From NCBI GenBank assembly GCA_015680685.1, contig MNCI01023332.1:5163-69162 (forward strand): a DNA stretch of 64,000 nt, read 5' to 3'. Numbering within the stretch: the first letter of the stretch is position 1; every line of letters starts with the position of its first letter. The notes under the pieces are model-generated. The model had not been told where the DNA came from, did no database searches, and saw nothing but the letters and a program-made list of their open reading frames with translations. Source of the DNA: Gnetum montanum. Its lineage: Eukaryota > Streptophyta > Gnetopsida > Gnetales > Gnetaceae. Below are positions 46,455 through 57,690 of this stretch, one piece after another. The translations under genes and the position numbers were made by a program.

Positions 46455-49400
46455 GTAAATTCTTTGCCCCTAATTTTTTTTAGTATTTCTACAAGTAGCA
46501 TTACCTAGGATGAGAGCTTAGGATTTTTGGGCTTGAAATTTGGGGCATGAATACACAATTTTTCGATTTTTCTTGGCATTCTGGCTGTAAAATTTCTGGC
46601 TTTTCTTGGCGTTATCGTTATCATTGCAGGGTTTTGGGTGTAACGTGACTAAAAATTTTGACCTTGGAGCTAGGATAGCATGATCACAAAGATTTTGGAT
46701 TTTTGGAGAGCAACATGATTACAAAATTTTGATTTTTACAGGGGCAAGAATGGCTGTAAATTTCTAATTTCAAAGGAAGCAGCATTCTTGAAATTTCAGT
46801 CTTGGGCATCATGGCTTTTGCAAATTTTTGAGATTTTTCCAGGGCAGCGTGACTTGTAAATTTTGGATTTTTTGGCCTACATAGTGTGACCTTGAAATTT
46901 CAATTTTTTATTCTACACAACGTGTGATCATGAATTTTCTATTTTTGGGCTAAGGCAACGTGACTAAATTTCCAATTTTTCCTCCCTGCGCAGCGTGACT
47001 AAATTTCCAATTTCTCCTCCCTGGGCAATGTGACTATGGATTTTGGATTTTTGTCCATGGCAACATGGTTTTGAATTTTGAATTTTCAATCCTAGGCTTT
47101 TTGTGAAGATGTTCAATGATTTCTAGATTTTAAATTGTTTACATTATTTTTCTGGGATTTTAAACATGGATTTTCTCTGAAACCAATTTCAATGTACCTC
47201 AGTAAGCATAAGATTACACTTTGTCTCATGGGGTGTTACATTTTTTTATACAATTTTTTTGGTTTTATGTGATGTTCATCTGTTGCTAGTTCTTGGATTT
47301 TCACTTATCCAATGTTTCGGTTATGTGTAGGGGACCTAAATCTTCTCTCCTCATTATTGAGCTCGTCAGGGTACTAGCTTGGTTTGGCCCCCTTGGGCCA
47401 AACACACCTCCCCATGACATGCGAATTGGGCCCCATGTAATATGGTTTCATCCTGGCACTAGTTCGTTCTTGTCGTTTATACTACAAAATTTTAGTGTTG
47501 TCATGTGGTCTCATCTAAGTGAACAGATTGCTCATGAAATTATTGAGACTGTTTTGCCCAGGGCTACACAGGACATGCTAGCCTTCATCACTGATATCGA
47601 TGAGGGACTATTGAGAGTGGAGGGAGGCCCTACTGAGAGTCCTATATCCACTTGTCCTTTAACTAGTGTGTGGGAGCTACCTACCTGTAGTCATTACAAC
47701 AGCAGCAGAAACATTTTTCCTAGCTCTCTGTGTGCATACCTTATTTCAGAATCCACCCGGGACAATATACAAAGTGGACATGTGTGCTCCTCTGACTTAC
47801 TTTAACTTGTGAATTCTTCTTAATTTTATGTCATCATCTAAATGTGCATGTTGTTTCCCTATGTAGGCCCCATTTTGATGAGCATGGGATGCATGATGAT
47901 GATGATGGGCTTACTTTAGTGTGCACAATGCTAGAGACTTTTATGGCGGGCCCCATTCTTTGTGCTGCAGTGTTAGACCAGACCAAGATGGCCCTTGTTG
48001 ACTCCCAGAAGCAATTTTTAAGAGCCTTTGAGCATTGCCAAGCTTGTGGTTGGTTACATAAGGATTGGTCTCCTAACGGGCCAATCTTTCCTCAAAGGAT
48101 TGATCCTGCGCCCACCTCACCTTCACTAGTCACAGATGGTAGGTGACTGCCCCTTAATCTCCATTTTCTTTTTTTGTTGCATCATTGTATGTCACATCCC
48201 TTAATTTTTTTTTCATGTTTGTCTTTTCACAGCAATCATCCCCCCCTGAAGAAGTTACTATTACTACAGGGCGTACTGAGGCTACACTTTTTACAAAGTA
48301 CGGGGAGGTAGAGCGATCACAAAAGTGGTTACAGAAGTGAGCTTCTAATTTGGTAATCAGTCATCTCACTCAGGCCAGTTTGATGGACCTTTTCACAACC
48401 TTGACTCCTAGCATTCCGACTACTGAGATGGTTATGATTGTTGACTCTTTCAGTGGTGATGCTTCTCATTTTACCACACGGGTTCGGGTTGTGAAGGTAT
48501 CATTCCACCTAACCAATGAGTTTCTTTCTAATTTTTTGGGTTTTCCCATGGATGGCGACATGGTAGCCATGGATAGGGAAACTAAGGATGGATAGGTCAT
48601 CATGGAACTTGAACAGTGGTTGGGTTTGTCCAAGGGCCCCAAGGGATTTGCTATGCGAGAGGATACCCTATCGACGGAAGTAAACTTCCTGTATCCTCTC
48701 TTTTGGGCGTGGGTGTTTCCCAAATCTCTTTCTCAAGGGAGAGTCCTTGGGATTGAATCTATGTATGTGATGCATGCCGTTTTGGAGATAGGCATGCAAT
48801 ACAATTGGGCACAATTTCTAGGATCTAGCCTTCGTGGGGAAATTATCAGGTTACATTCAAGCATTCATGCAAAATCCCACTTCACCTTTGCCTTCTTTGC
48901 AGGATACTTATGCACGTTTGCTAAATTCCTAGTAGTTCATGATGATAACCACCATATTTTGAGGGACCGTTCACAATTATCCTGTCCTTGGATTTGTCAC
49001 TTATGTAGTACCACTAGATCCCAAGACCTACTGGAAGACATTGGGGAGTCTTTATCGATTACTAGTGAGGGTGTGGCCAGCCACTCTCATCATTCCCATG
49101 ATAGCTTGGGATTAGAACCACCTAGGCTATGCATATCTATTAAGAGGGCTAAATGCCTAATTACTGAGACTGTTGGAAAGTCCAAGGAAAAGGTGAAAAG
49201 GAAGGAACATGTAAAGGAATCTACCCCAGATGTAAGACCCCTAAGGGCAAAGAAGATTTGGTTTATACTACCAGTTGAGGGTAAGTCGTTTGTTTTATTA
49301 TTATATATTTGCTTTTTTGGTTTATATGCTATTAGATATACCTACGAGCTATACTATACTAACTTTAAGGTCCTATTATTATTTCAGAGGAGAGTCAGGA

Positions 49401-51015
49401 GAAGGAAAGACAGGTCCTAGCTCTTATACCTGAGGAAGAAGGAAAAGAAAAGGAAGCGGTAATGGAGGAGGGAGAAATTCTTACCACATAAGAGGAGGAG
49501 GGGACAAGCAACATGGGGACAAATCTTGCGGAGGTCCTAGATGCCCTTAAGCATTCATGTGATGAAAGGGATGTCCCTGATGGTTTGTTTGATGGATCTT
49601 TGTAGTTTGGTAATCCACCCAGGCCAGAAATTGAAGGTCTTTTTGGGATGTTCCTCTTCAGCTTAATCTAGATTCCATGTCTTTTGATTTTTTATGTGTT
49701 GTTCTTGACTATCTTGACCCTTTTGGGGTAGATGCTGGAATTCCTGAGGTACTTATATCCTAAGAGGCCGCATCAGGATCACAAGCTCCAATTGAAGAAA
49801 CCTCCCCTGCTCATCCCACATCAATTGATCTGTTGAGGCCATGGCTTGAGATGCCTAGTAAGATGGATTTTGTTATGGGCATTGTTGATGAGGTGGTCAC
49901 CTGCTTGCAAGAAGCTCATCCTGAACTAGGTGCATGTACATTACATGTTATGCCTAGCATATGGTTTTACTATGTTTCTTTGTGTTTTTTTTATCATGCC
50001 TAATTTATGTGTGCACTTGCAGGCGTCAAACTCCAGTGGGATCCTTCTGAAGCTACCCACATTGATGCTCTTCCTGAATTGCCAGGGGATATTGAGCAAG
50101 TCCCAAGAAAGATCTACGATGCAGTTTCTGGTTTCGTTGTATAGAATGCCATGACAATTTGGACTTTAAGGTGTTCGACTGAACATCTATGGGTTGAGGT
50201 TCACACATTGAAGGAGACACTAGCAAAAGAGAGAGATGAGAAAAGGGATCTCTAGTCCCATTATGAATTTGTTGCTGCTAGGTTATCTGGTAATAGCACA
50301 TGGCACTCATCTGAAATTACTTATGCATATTATTGGACAGTCTTGAATAGTAAGGTGCAGGCTACATGGGACTTAGCAGAGCAAAAGGCTTAGATAGATT
50401 TTTTGAATAGGAAATGTCAGGATTGGAAATCCTTTACTACCAAAATACGAAAGTGGGGCCAAGACCAAAAGGACCACAAGCATCAATACAAGAAGTGGTT
50501 GAAGGAAGAGTCAGTTGAACATCACCAGGCGGAGATGTTCATCGATGGGTTGGGTTTGCAATCTGCTTGTGATAGGTTTTTTGAGTGCACCGAGGTGGAG
50601 GGATCTCCAGAGAAATGATTAACACCACCTCTAGGGAGACCGCAACAGGTGTGTTTTCTCTTGAGCACCCTACTTGGACCCCGATGGACAAAGGCAAAGC
50701 ACTCGCTGGCATTGATCTTGGCTTGGAGGAGGATTAGGCAAATGTGTCTAAGAAGGAGATTCTACGGTGTTTGGAGGCCAACTTGGGGCCTTCCTCTTGT
50801 GAGTATTTTATTGTGGCATTCATTTTTGTATGATTTTGTCATTTTTCATTGTTAGTGTTACTATTTTCTTTTCTTTTTGTGTTTATGAATTACTTTATTA
50901 TCCTTAACTGTTTTGTTCTATTTTCTGTTTGTAGGGACATGTTAATGATGGAGCTGGCCCTAGTGGAGTAGGAGCAGATGATGAAGAGGATCTTGGGGAT
51001 CAATCCCATTCATGA
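46455..51015 (+). pseudogene. Spliced antisense gene inside element C
   Basis: Function not recognised. Exon/intron structure is readable: leader intron 46455-47330, exon from 47331, exon 47867-48138, exon 48233-49280, exon 49388-49929, exon 50023-50798, last exon 50935-51015 with stop TGA. Borders follow GT-AG (GTAGGT, GTAAGT, GTGCAT, GTGAGT; TTTTCACAG, TATTTCAG, CTTGCAG, GTTTGTAG). Reading phase is kept across 49280/49388 and 49929/50023. Conserved-looking parts: GPHVIWFHPGTSSFLSFIL (about 47440), VSFHLTNEFLSNFLGFP (about 48500), HVKESTPDVRP, an acidic stretch at 49400-49500, a charged helical part at 50400-50600 and an acidic end (ADDEEDLGD). Nine or so stops, mostly TAG, and one or two frameshifts over about 900 codons. 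The donor of the exon starting at 47331 was not found. Confidence 0.6.
46600..47060 (+). repeat. AGCGTGACT imperfect array in the leader intron
   Basis: About ten diverged units, 40-60 bp apart, each with a CARCGTGACT-like word followed by an ATTTT-rich stretch (for example 46850, 46963, 46991). The same word marks the LTR and the leader of element C. Lies wholly within the predicted leader intron. Confidence 0.65.
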
Positions 51016-51518
51016 GCTTTTAAGTCGTTAAGTATTTTTGGATTTTTGGATGTTTGATGGAATGTATAAAGACTGATGTAATGGCCTAAATTTAATTGTG
51101 GTATAAAATGATTGCATTCCTTCGTTACCTTGATGTTCTATGTAAATATTTTTGTTATTTTCATGTTTTTTATTGTTTTTCCTTATTTTTTCGAATATAT
51201 GTGTGCAACTAAATGTAACATAAATTTCTAAAGTGTAAAGCAAAATATAAGGTAAATAAAAGAAGGCAACGACCATTCATGAATATAAATTGTAACTTGT
51301 AACTTGTAAACAAAAATTCAATGTAAAATAACATAAGTTCATAAATCTGTAACTTGTTGGCTCTAGTTTAAAGCCATTTCGGGCTTGGTACATCAATTTA
51401 AAGTCTTGATGGACTATTTCATCTATTGTTAAAGAAAGGATTACCAATTTTATCCCATGGTGGGACAAAGGTAGTAACGTTTTTCAGAAAGTTTTAAACG
51501 GAACCGACCATTTCTGAC
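51016..51518 (-). other. Region between antisense gene and minisatellite
   Basis: Non-coding as far as I can see. 51356-51430 carries TAGTTTAAAGCCATTTCGGG- and AATTTAAAGTCTTGATGG-like words, decayed relatives of the neighbouring array units. 51230-51350 has several AACTTGTAA words. A short minus-strand open frame at 51277-51468 has no recognisable motif. Confidence 0.5.
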
Positions 51519-51690
51519 CATGGCTAGTTTAACATCATTTTGGACATTTCGTAGTTTAACGTCATTTTGGAAATTTCATAGTTTAACGTCATTTCGGACA
51601 TTTCGTAGTTTAACATCATTTCAAAAATTTCATAGTTTAACATCATTTTCGACATTTCGTAGTTTAACATCATTTCGGACATTTCATAGT
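51519..51690. repeat. 27-bp minisatellite in element C
   Basis: Six to seven units of 27 bp built on TAGTTTAACGTCATTTCGGA followed by CATTTCG. Two variants alternate (GGACATTTCG and GGAAATTTCA), so the higher-order period is 54 bp. As 27 is a multiple of three, the plus strand shows an open 9-residue repeat (SLTSFRTFR), which I take as an artefact. Confidence 0.9.
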
Positions 51691-52341
51691 TTAACTCTAT
51701 TTATTGAGTTGCTTTTTGATCCTTTGTAGGTTAACATGTGGGGTTGAGCATGTAGGTAAGATTTTATATTCACCTTCTCCTTCATCAGTGATATCAAAGG
51801 ATAATTCCAACCAAGAGACATTAGTAGGAATGACGCTTATGTTTGTATTGTCTAGTGTTGGAGTTATGTCTTGCTTAGGCTCAGCGAATTCAATTTTTGA
51901 TTCCTAATTCACTCTAGGGTTTGAGGGAGTAGGTGGTACTATTGCATCCCCATATATGATGATCTCACCACCCTCGTAAGGTAGGTGGATCTCCTGATGG
52001 ATTGGAGAGGATACAACTTTAAGTTGAGCCAGCCAGGGACGTCCTAGGATCAGATTAAATCCTAGCATTTCATTGACTACTATGAATTCAGCTGATGTGG
52101 GGAATTGGTCCCCAACTATGAAATCCAAGGTAACCATTCCTCTTACTCCAACAAGGGGACCACTGAAGGATTTTAGAAAAGAGGTTGTGGTGGGTTGTAT
52201 TTGTTCAATAAATCCTAGTTTTTCTATAATGGAAAAAGGTATTACATTGGTTTCCATGCCATCATTAACATGCACCCTACGTATCTTGAAATGATTAACC
52301 TGTATCGTTATGAACATAGGGGTGGTAGTAACTTCTCTCAT
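51691..52341 (-). pseudogene. Element C protease
   Basis: Open from 52341 to 51904. IQVNHFKIRRVHVNDGMETN (about 52270-52305) holds the catalytic loop in the form NDG, where Tat proteases usually have D-N-G, so the Asp seems displaced. GFNLILGRPWLAQLK (about 52030-52065) is the conserved C-terminal hydrophobic-LGRPWL motif. After one stop the frame goes on with ESKIEFAEPKQDITPT and LPTCSTPHVNL to about 51720, ending next to the minisatellite. It follows gag after a stretch with several stops. Confidence 0.85.
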
Positions 52342-54846
52342 TTTCTCAGCTAGCTTAATGTCCTTGGCGTGAAATTTTAGGGATGCAATCTTCGATTCCT
52401 GAGGTTACGCAAATAATATTGCATGAATGGATGGTCCATCTATAGGAAGGTCTTCACTAACAGGGACTGAAGCTGACATATGTATGAGAGCTTCTTGATG
52501 TACTGGCGAAGTCATTACTAGATCATATAGGCTTAAAGAAGTATTCTTTTATTTCAAAGCTTGGGTGACTTGTGTCAACGCATTCGCTAGGTCTTTACCA
52601 TTTGGGGTACCCTTGTCTATAGAGATTTGGTCCATTTAACCTAGCATTCGTATTTCATGTGGAGGGGTTTTTACTGAAGATGCTAGGTTTGGAACATGAC
52701 TTATGACATTATCTTCATTTCGATGACTCGTACTAGGCTCATTAGTGGGTGGACCCATAGGAACAACATTTAGCAGTGTTGGTTTTGGTGGTCCCAATTT
52801 GTATTGATGGTTTTCCCTTTCCAAATGTTCTCTTGTTAGTCTATCGGCAAGATGTTCTCACAAATGTTGCGGGGAAAAGGTTGTGTATCAAGGCATTTTG
52901 GCACCTGGATTACAAAGGGAATGGGTTAGTTTTCAGGTGGTGTGGTTGTGGCTACAAAAGAAGGAGGTACGTGGATGATGAATGGTTTTGATGATGTGGG
53001 GGATGTGCACATGGTGAAAGGGATTCGAGGATATGTTGGGATAGGTATGTTTTCTGAAGGCTCGCAAATCACAAAAGGTTTTTGAGGAATGTGTTGTCTA
53101 TCTTCCACATGCATAGTATTAATCATGTATGGTGCATCATTGGTACTGAGAGGATCCTTGTAGACCCCCATGGATTGGTTTTGGGGTCTTACTGCGTTTG
53201 CTTGATTGAACACTACTTCGCCCCTATCAATCATGTGTAGTATGTCCTATTTCAACGTAAAGCAATAATCATTCCCATGACCACACCATTGGTGATATTC
53301 ACAAAACCCATCCAACCTAAAGCCTTTTGGAATGGAAGGTTCGTTGGCTGTTGCTAAGGCTAGATTTTTGGCCAATTCGCAAAACCAATCGTGTCTTTGA
53401 GAGGCTATAGGAGACATTTGTTTATATTGAATTAGCCCAGCCTTTAGAAGTTGATCAAGTAGTTGTGAAGACTTCATGGGCAATGGTGTGTACTGAGTGG
53501 GGTCTTTTCTTTCGAAGGTACAGGTATGACCTGCATTGTTGTTTCTATTTGAAGAATTTTTGGGTGTAGGAATGGGTGTGGTTCTTTCATAGTTATTTGG
53601 GATAGCGAGTTATTTTCCTTTTTGTTCTAGATGACTAGGTCGGGCTGTTCTAGCCACTGCTGCTACTGTTGTTTTGGATTTATCTTTCCTCGTGTGTTGG
53701 CTCCTAAAGGTTGAGTAGGCTAGGTCATTACTTGTTTGTGTAGCCTCTTCTATGTCTTTAATTTATACAAATGGCTGACTCAAAGTACGGGGTTTTAGAT
53801 AATAAAGCTTTGATTTAATGATGTCATTTGTGGCTGCCTTAAGGATGGTAAGCAGATATGTTTCAAGAATAGGTTCGTGAAGTTCATTCAAGGTGACGAT
53901 CCATATTTGGATAAACTTCTGTGCTACCTCTGAAGGCACTTGTTTAATCTGAATCAAGCTATCTAACGTGGCTTCAAGTTTTAGATTGTATTTGAAATGG
54001 GTGACAAATTGGTGTAACAAATCCTCCAGAGAAGATATAGAGCTATGGGGTAAGGCTCAGTACCAGTCTAAGGCTCTTCCTATTAAGGACATAGCAAACA
54101 CACGCAAAATTACATGGGGCCATGCCTAAATCAAAAGATTTTCAGTTTGGAATGTCACTAGATGGGCATTTGGGTCTCTTTCTCCATTGTACTTGGTCAA
54201 CTGAGGTAATGAGACTTCCTTTGGCAAGGTTAAGGGTGGAACTACGGGGTCAATTAGGTCATCTTGATAGAAATCTAGTACTTGGACTTCCTCATTGTTC
54301 AAATTTTTAAGGCATTTTAATTCCTTTACCAAAGAGTGCATCATTTTTTGTGTGTTTGCCCATTCTTGCATGGTAGGCAAACCAGTGGATTGAGCAGATT
54401 GTGGATGATAATGATTCAATTGTTGCATTGTTTGTGGAAAGAGAGGTTGTTGGGCTAACGTTTGTTGTGGTGGGATGGTATTCATAACTGAGACTACCAG
54501 TGGAACCCACTACCTAGCCACAGGTTGTGAGGTAACACCCTGAATGTGTTGGGTTGGAGTAATCAATGGTGCTTCGTGGATCTGCACTTGAGGTATGTAA
54601 TGGATGGATGTGGAAGCTGGTATGATCAATGGCATTCCAATTACTTGAGGTCGAAAGATTGACTCTGCGTTGGTTTGGGGNNNNNNNNNNNNNNNNNNGT
54701 AGTTGTTGGGATTGTACTTGTGGAGGAATGATGGGAGTAGACGCATCAAAGTGAATATTTTTTAGTATGAAGAAGATAGGAATGGAAGTAGGTACCTCTT
54801 GTTGGGAAACTGGTGCTTGAGTGTTTGCGAATGAAGGTGGAAGCAT
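52342..54846 (-). pseudogene. Element C gag
   Basis: Capsid: VSLPQLTKYNGERDPNAHLV (about 54150-54215), FKYNLKLEATLDSLIQIKQ (about 53950), ATNDIIKSKLYYLKPRTLSQ (about 53780). A Cys/His motif CEYHQWCGHGNDYC (about 53260-53305) stands where a zinc knuckle is expected. Pro/Gln-rich N-terminus (54310-54846) and a Pro-rich end with KPFVICEPS-type repeats (53000-53120). Each part has a close counterpart in element D (CNYHQQCGHNTYYC at about 63093). Several stops and frame changes. An 18-base gap lies in the N-terminal part. The start codon is not certain. Confidence 0.88.
54681..54698. other. Assembly gap, 18 N
   Basis: A run of N inside the gag N-terminus of element C. True size unknown. Confidence 1.
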
Positions 54847-55586
54847 AGTTTCTTCCAGGAAAAGGTGGAATAATGGGTTTGTGTAGGCGTGGGGACTAAT
54901 AGTATGGCAGGAATCTGCATGTTTAGATTAGGCTACAAAATCAACTTCCTCATCTTAAGGCTCTATTGGCAGTAGCTATAAAGATTAACTTCTAGCCATA
55001 AAAAGTTGAGATATGAGTTTATGATGGTTTTTGGATAGCGGGATTATGTCAAATGCTAAAGGGATGAACTCACATCCTCCTTTGTGGATAAATTCATCTT
55101 CTTGCTTTGCTTCCCTTTCTATATGGTCGATAGGTAAGTTGCCTTGGATTTTGACACAGATGAAGTTATACTATTTGGGTGTAAGAGTCGTATGAGTAGG
55201 GCCTTTGCCCTGTAGCCTGAGCGACTAGCATGTAGGACCTTAAGGATTTATGTGTTCAATAATGGTTATGGATTCTGTAGTAGTCATAGGGTTCGAAGTT
55301 TCAGTGATTGGTAGTGTTACTGGGTTGATTTGGAAGGATTCCATGATGAATGTGAGTAGATTCGGCTAGATGAATGGAGTTGGATTGCAAGTAGTTGCAC
55401 CATGATCGGTGTGACACAAACACAGCATGACCAAACTGATCAAACCATAGCATGACCAATAGAGAGCAAGCTTAGCGTGACCAACAGGACAAGCTCAGTG
55501 TGACCAACAGGGCTAGGAGACTCATAGGAAAAGATGAAAAAGTTTTGATAGGTAACGTGATTGATGTTTTAACAATGGCAACTATG
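54847..55586 (-). other. Element C leader with AGCGTGACC words
   Basis: Untranslated leader between primer site and gag. At 55405-55505 five words of the AGCRTGACC type follow each other (for example CAGCATGACCAAAC, TAGCGTGACCAACAG). No gene seen. Confidence 0.6.
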
Positions 55587-55604
55587 GTCCTCCTTCTAGT
55601 GCCA
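55587..55604 (-). other. Primer binding site of element C
   Basis: Minus strand TGGCACTAGAAGGAGGAC, five bases after the LTR end. Element D has TAGCACTAGAAGGAGGGC at the same distance from its LTR. The two agree in 16 of 18 bases, so a common tRNA primer is likely. It is not the tRNA-Asp site; which tRNA it matches I cannot say. Confidence 0.75.
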
Positions 55605-55609
55605 AAAAC

Positions 55610-57034
55610 TGTACTAACCTAAATTATTGGTGTAAGGATGGAAAGGAAACAGACATCGAAAGATCATTGGGCAGACACAATTAACCCTGCCTTCACCCAA
55701 GGGTAAGCTGAAAAAGTAAACGAAGGCACAGTGCCTTGGATGGTCTACACACAAATCAACCAAGCACTTCCCCAAGCGTAAGCTATGGTTAGTGCTGGGG
55801 TTATCGTAAACGATATCTTAAAACATGTAAATGCATGTAAAATGTAAACATGAGCTGTAAGGCATAAATGTAAACGTAAGGTGTAAACAAAATGTAAACT
55901 AAACTGAACATGTAAACTAAACATAAATTGAATGTAAGAAGAAATGTAAACAGAACGTAAAATAGAATGTAAAACAAAAAATGGAAATAATGTTTGGTTG
56001 GAAAAATGAACAGAATTGTATTGCTTAAAAAAGATGTGCATCGGTCAAAGCGTAGCTGCATGTAGATGGTAGGTCAAACACCTAGCCCCAGGGTGATGTA
56101 ACGTGATGATGTGATGATGTGATGTGATAAATTGGAGAAGTTCTTGAATGCCAACAGTCAGGTGTGCCGAGTGCCCAAGGATTGTAGGTTCTTACTGTAT
56201 GTTCTTAGAATTGCTAGAGTATCCAATTGCCAACCCCGATTTATGTGAATTGACAGGGTATTTATAGGGTTGGGTCGGGCTCAGGCACAAAATTCAAGAA
56301 TGGAATCAACAGCTGAGAGATGAGAGGAAAGCAGATCTAGTGACATGTGTCCAATGGACAGCTATTCACGAGTTGGATGAGTGTCAGACAATTATGCATG
56401 AGTTGGATGTGTGTCGACAAACTACGTTTTCGACCAGGTGCATTGCATTTTACAAATCATGGGTTACTCAAGCCCATGAAAGTACATTTAATTTAGACCA
56501 TGAGGGCTTGACATGCCCACAAATGGGGATTTACAATGAAATGTACAATAAGAGAAATTTGACCCAGCTTGCTTGACCATGGATTGAGTGCTGCGGGATG
56601 TTGAGATGTCAATTCGAGGTTGTTCAAGGAATCTGTGTTTGACCAGGGCTTCCAACGTGAGTTGTTTGGATTTAGTGTGTCTTCAGCGTGCGTTTGAAGT
56701 GTTTTCATGCAAGCGTGATTGGAAGTCATGCAACAGTCATGCTGGGCATATATGTGATCTAGATCTAGACAGTCATGCAACACTCAGCGTGACCTGCAGC
56801 GTGACCTAAAAACTTACAATTTTGGATGCTAGACGCTGAACACTGGAATTTTTGAACTTTGAACAATCGTCTTCCACTTTTGATTTGATTTTGGTTTGAT
56901 TGGAGTTGTTCATGCTGAGGATGAGCAAACTACCTTAAGTAGGCATGCCTTAGCCAAATTTTTCCTTCCGAATGCTTGAAAGGGCTTGAGTCATTTTCAA
57001 TTTAAAGTGCTAGGCTGAAATTAGTGGTGTTTCA
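55610..57034 (-). repeat. Element C 5' LTR
   Basis: 1425 bp, partner of 38854-40490, from TGAAACACCACTAAT to GTTAGTACA on the minus strand. TATA box is the complement of 56259-56267. AGCGTGACC words remain at 56740-56810, fewer than in the 3' LTR. Confidence 0.92.
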
Positions 57035-57690
57035 ATCAATGGATGAAACAATGCAATGTAATTGATTAGAGGAATGTACTTGGTCCTAATCTTGGAATGT
57101 GGGTTAATGACACGTTAATCATTCTTTACACGTAAGATGGGTCAGTTACCTCATGTCCCAATCTCTACAATCCCTTCTATAGTTCACCTCATCTCACTGT
57201 TCGTGTAATTGTAGCTCGTGTCTCGTATAGCATAGAATTCTTACCTCATTCCAATGATATTTACATGTGTGTGTTTTGTGGAACTAGTGTGGATTACATT
57301 TAACCCTTCAAGTGCCCACGGACACTTTTAAGTGTGGTTACACAAGGGCATTATAGGTTGGAACCTACTTTGGGGAGGACCCACTTGTGTAATCTTTTGT
57401 AATCTTCCCTTATAAAACAGCTCACATACACCATTTCTTACCCTTAGCCTATTTTTCATAACATTCTTTCCTTACTACTATCCCTTTGAATTCCAACGTT
57501 CCTATGTAACCATTACATGGCCTTTTTCTCTCACTTACCACTCGAGGCCTTATTGCTCAAGTCCACCCACATATCATTATTCATGCCTTCAACACGATTT
57601 AAATTATCCTAGAACCCTTAAAAACTTGCCACATGTCCTTAATTTCCATTATTAATTTTTGAAAAACCCTAAAATTTTGGTATCTTCCCT
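57035..57690 (+). other. Element F spacer, right part
   Basis: Non-coding continuation of F after element C. GGGGAGGACCCA at 57372-57383 is the same block as at 16108 in B. A weak TATA-like TTATAAAAC follows at 57411. No gene seen. Confidence 0.65.

Larger units (their letters stand above)
38854..57034 (-). mobile_element. Tat-like gypsy element C, 18 kb, with antisense gene
   Basis: It reads right to left: 5' LTR (55610-57034), primer site, leader, gag (about 54850-52342), protease (52341 to about 51700), a 6-kb insert-like stretch with tandem repeats and a plus-strand spliced gene (46455-51015), RT (45690-44000), archaeal-type RNase H (43990-43300), integrase (to about 42250), tandem repeats, polypurine tract, 3' LTR (38854-40490). 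Size, double RNase H layout, gag Cys/His motif and repeats before the LTR fit the Tat/Ogre branch. All sense genes carry stops, and two integrase residues of the catalytic triad are changed. Confidence 0.88.
38849..57039. other. Target site duplication of element C (ATCAT / ATCAA)
   Basis: ATCAT (38849-38853) and ATCAA (57035-57039) flank C and agree in four of five bases. F's spacer continues on the far side, which supports the insertion. Confidence 0.7.

Noticed and set aside
51520-51729. Plus-strand protein with nine-residue repeats SLTSFRTFH
   Set aside because: It is the translation of a 27-bp minisatellite; the period is a multiple of three, so any frame without a stop stays open.
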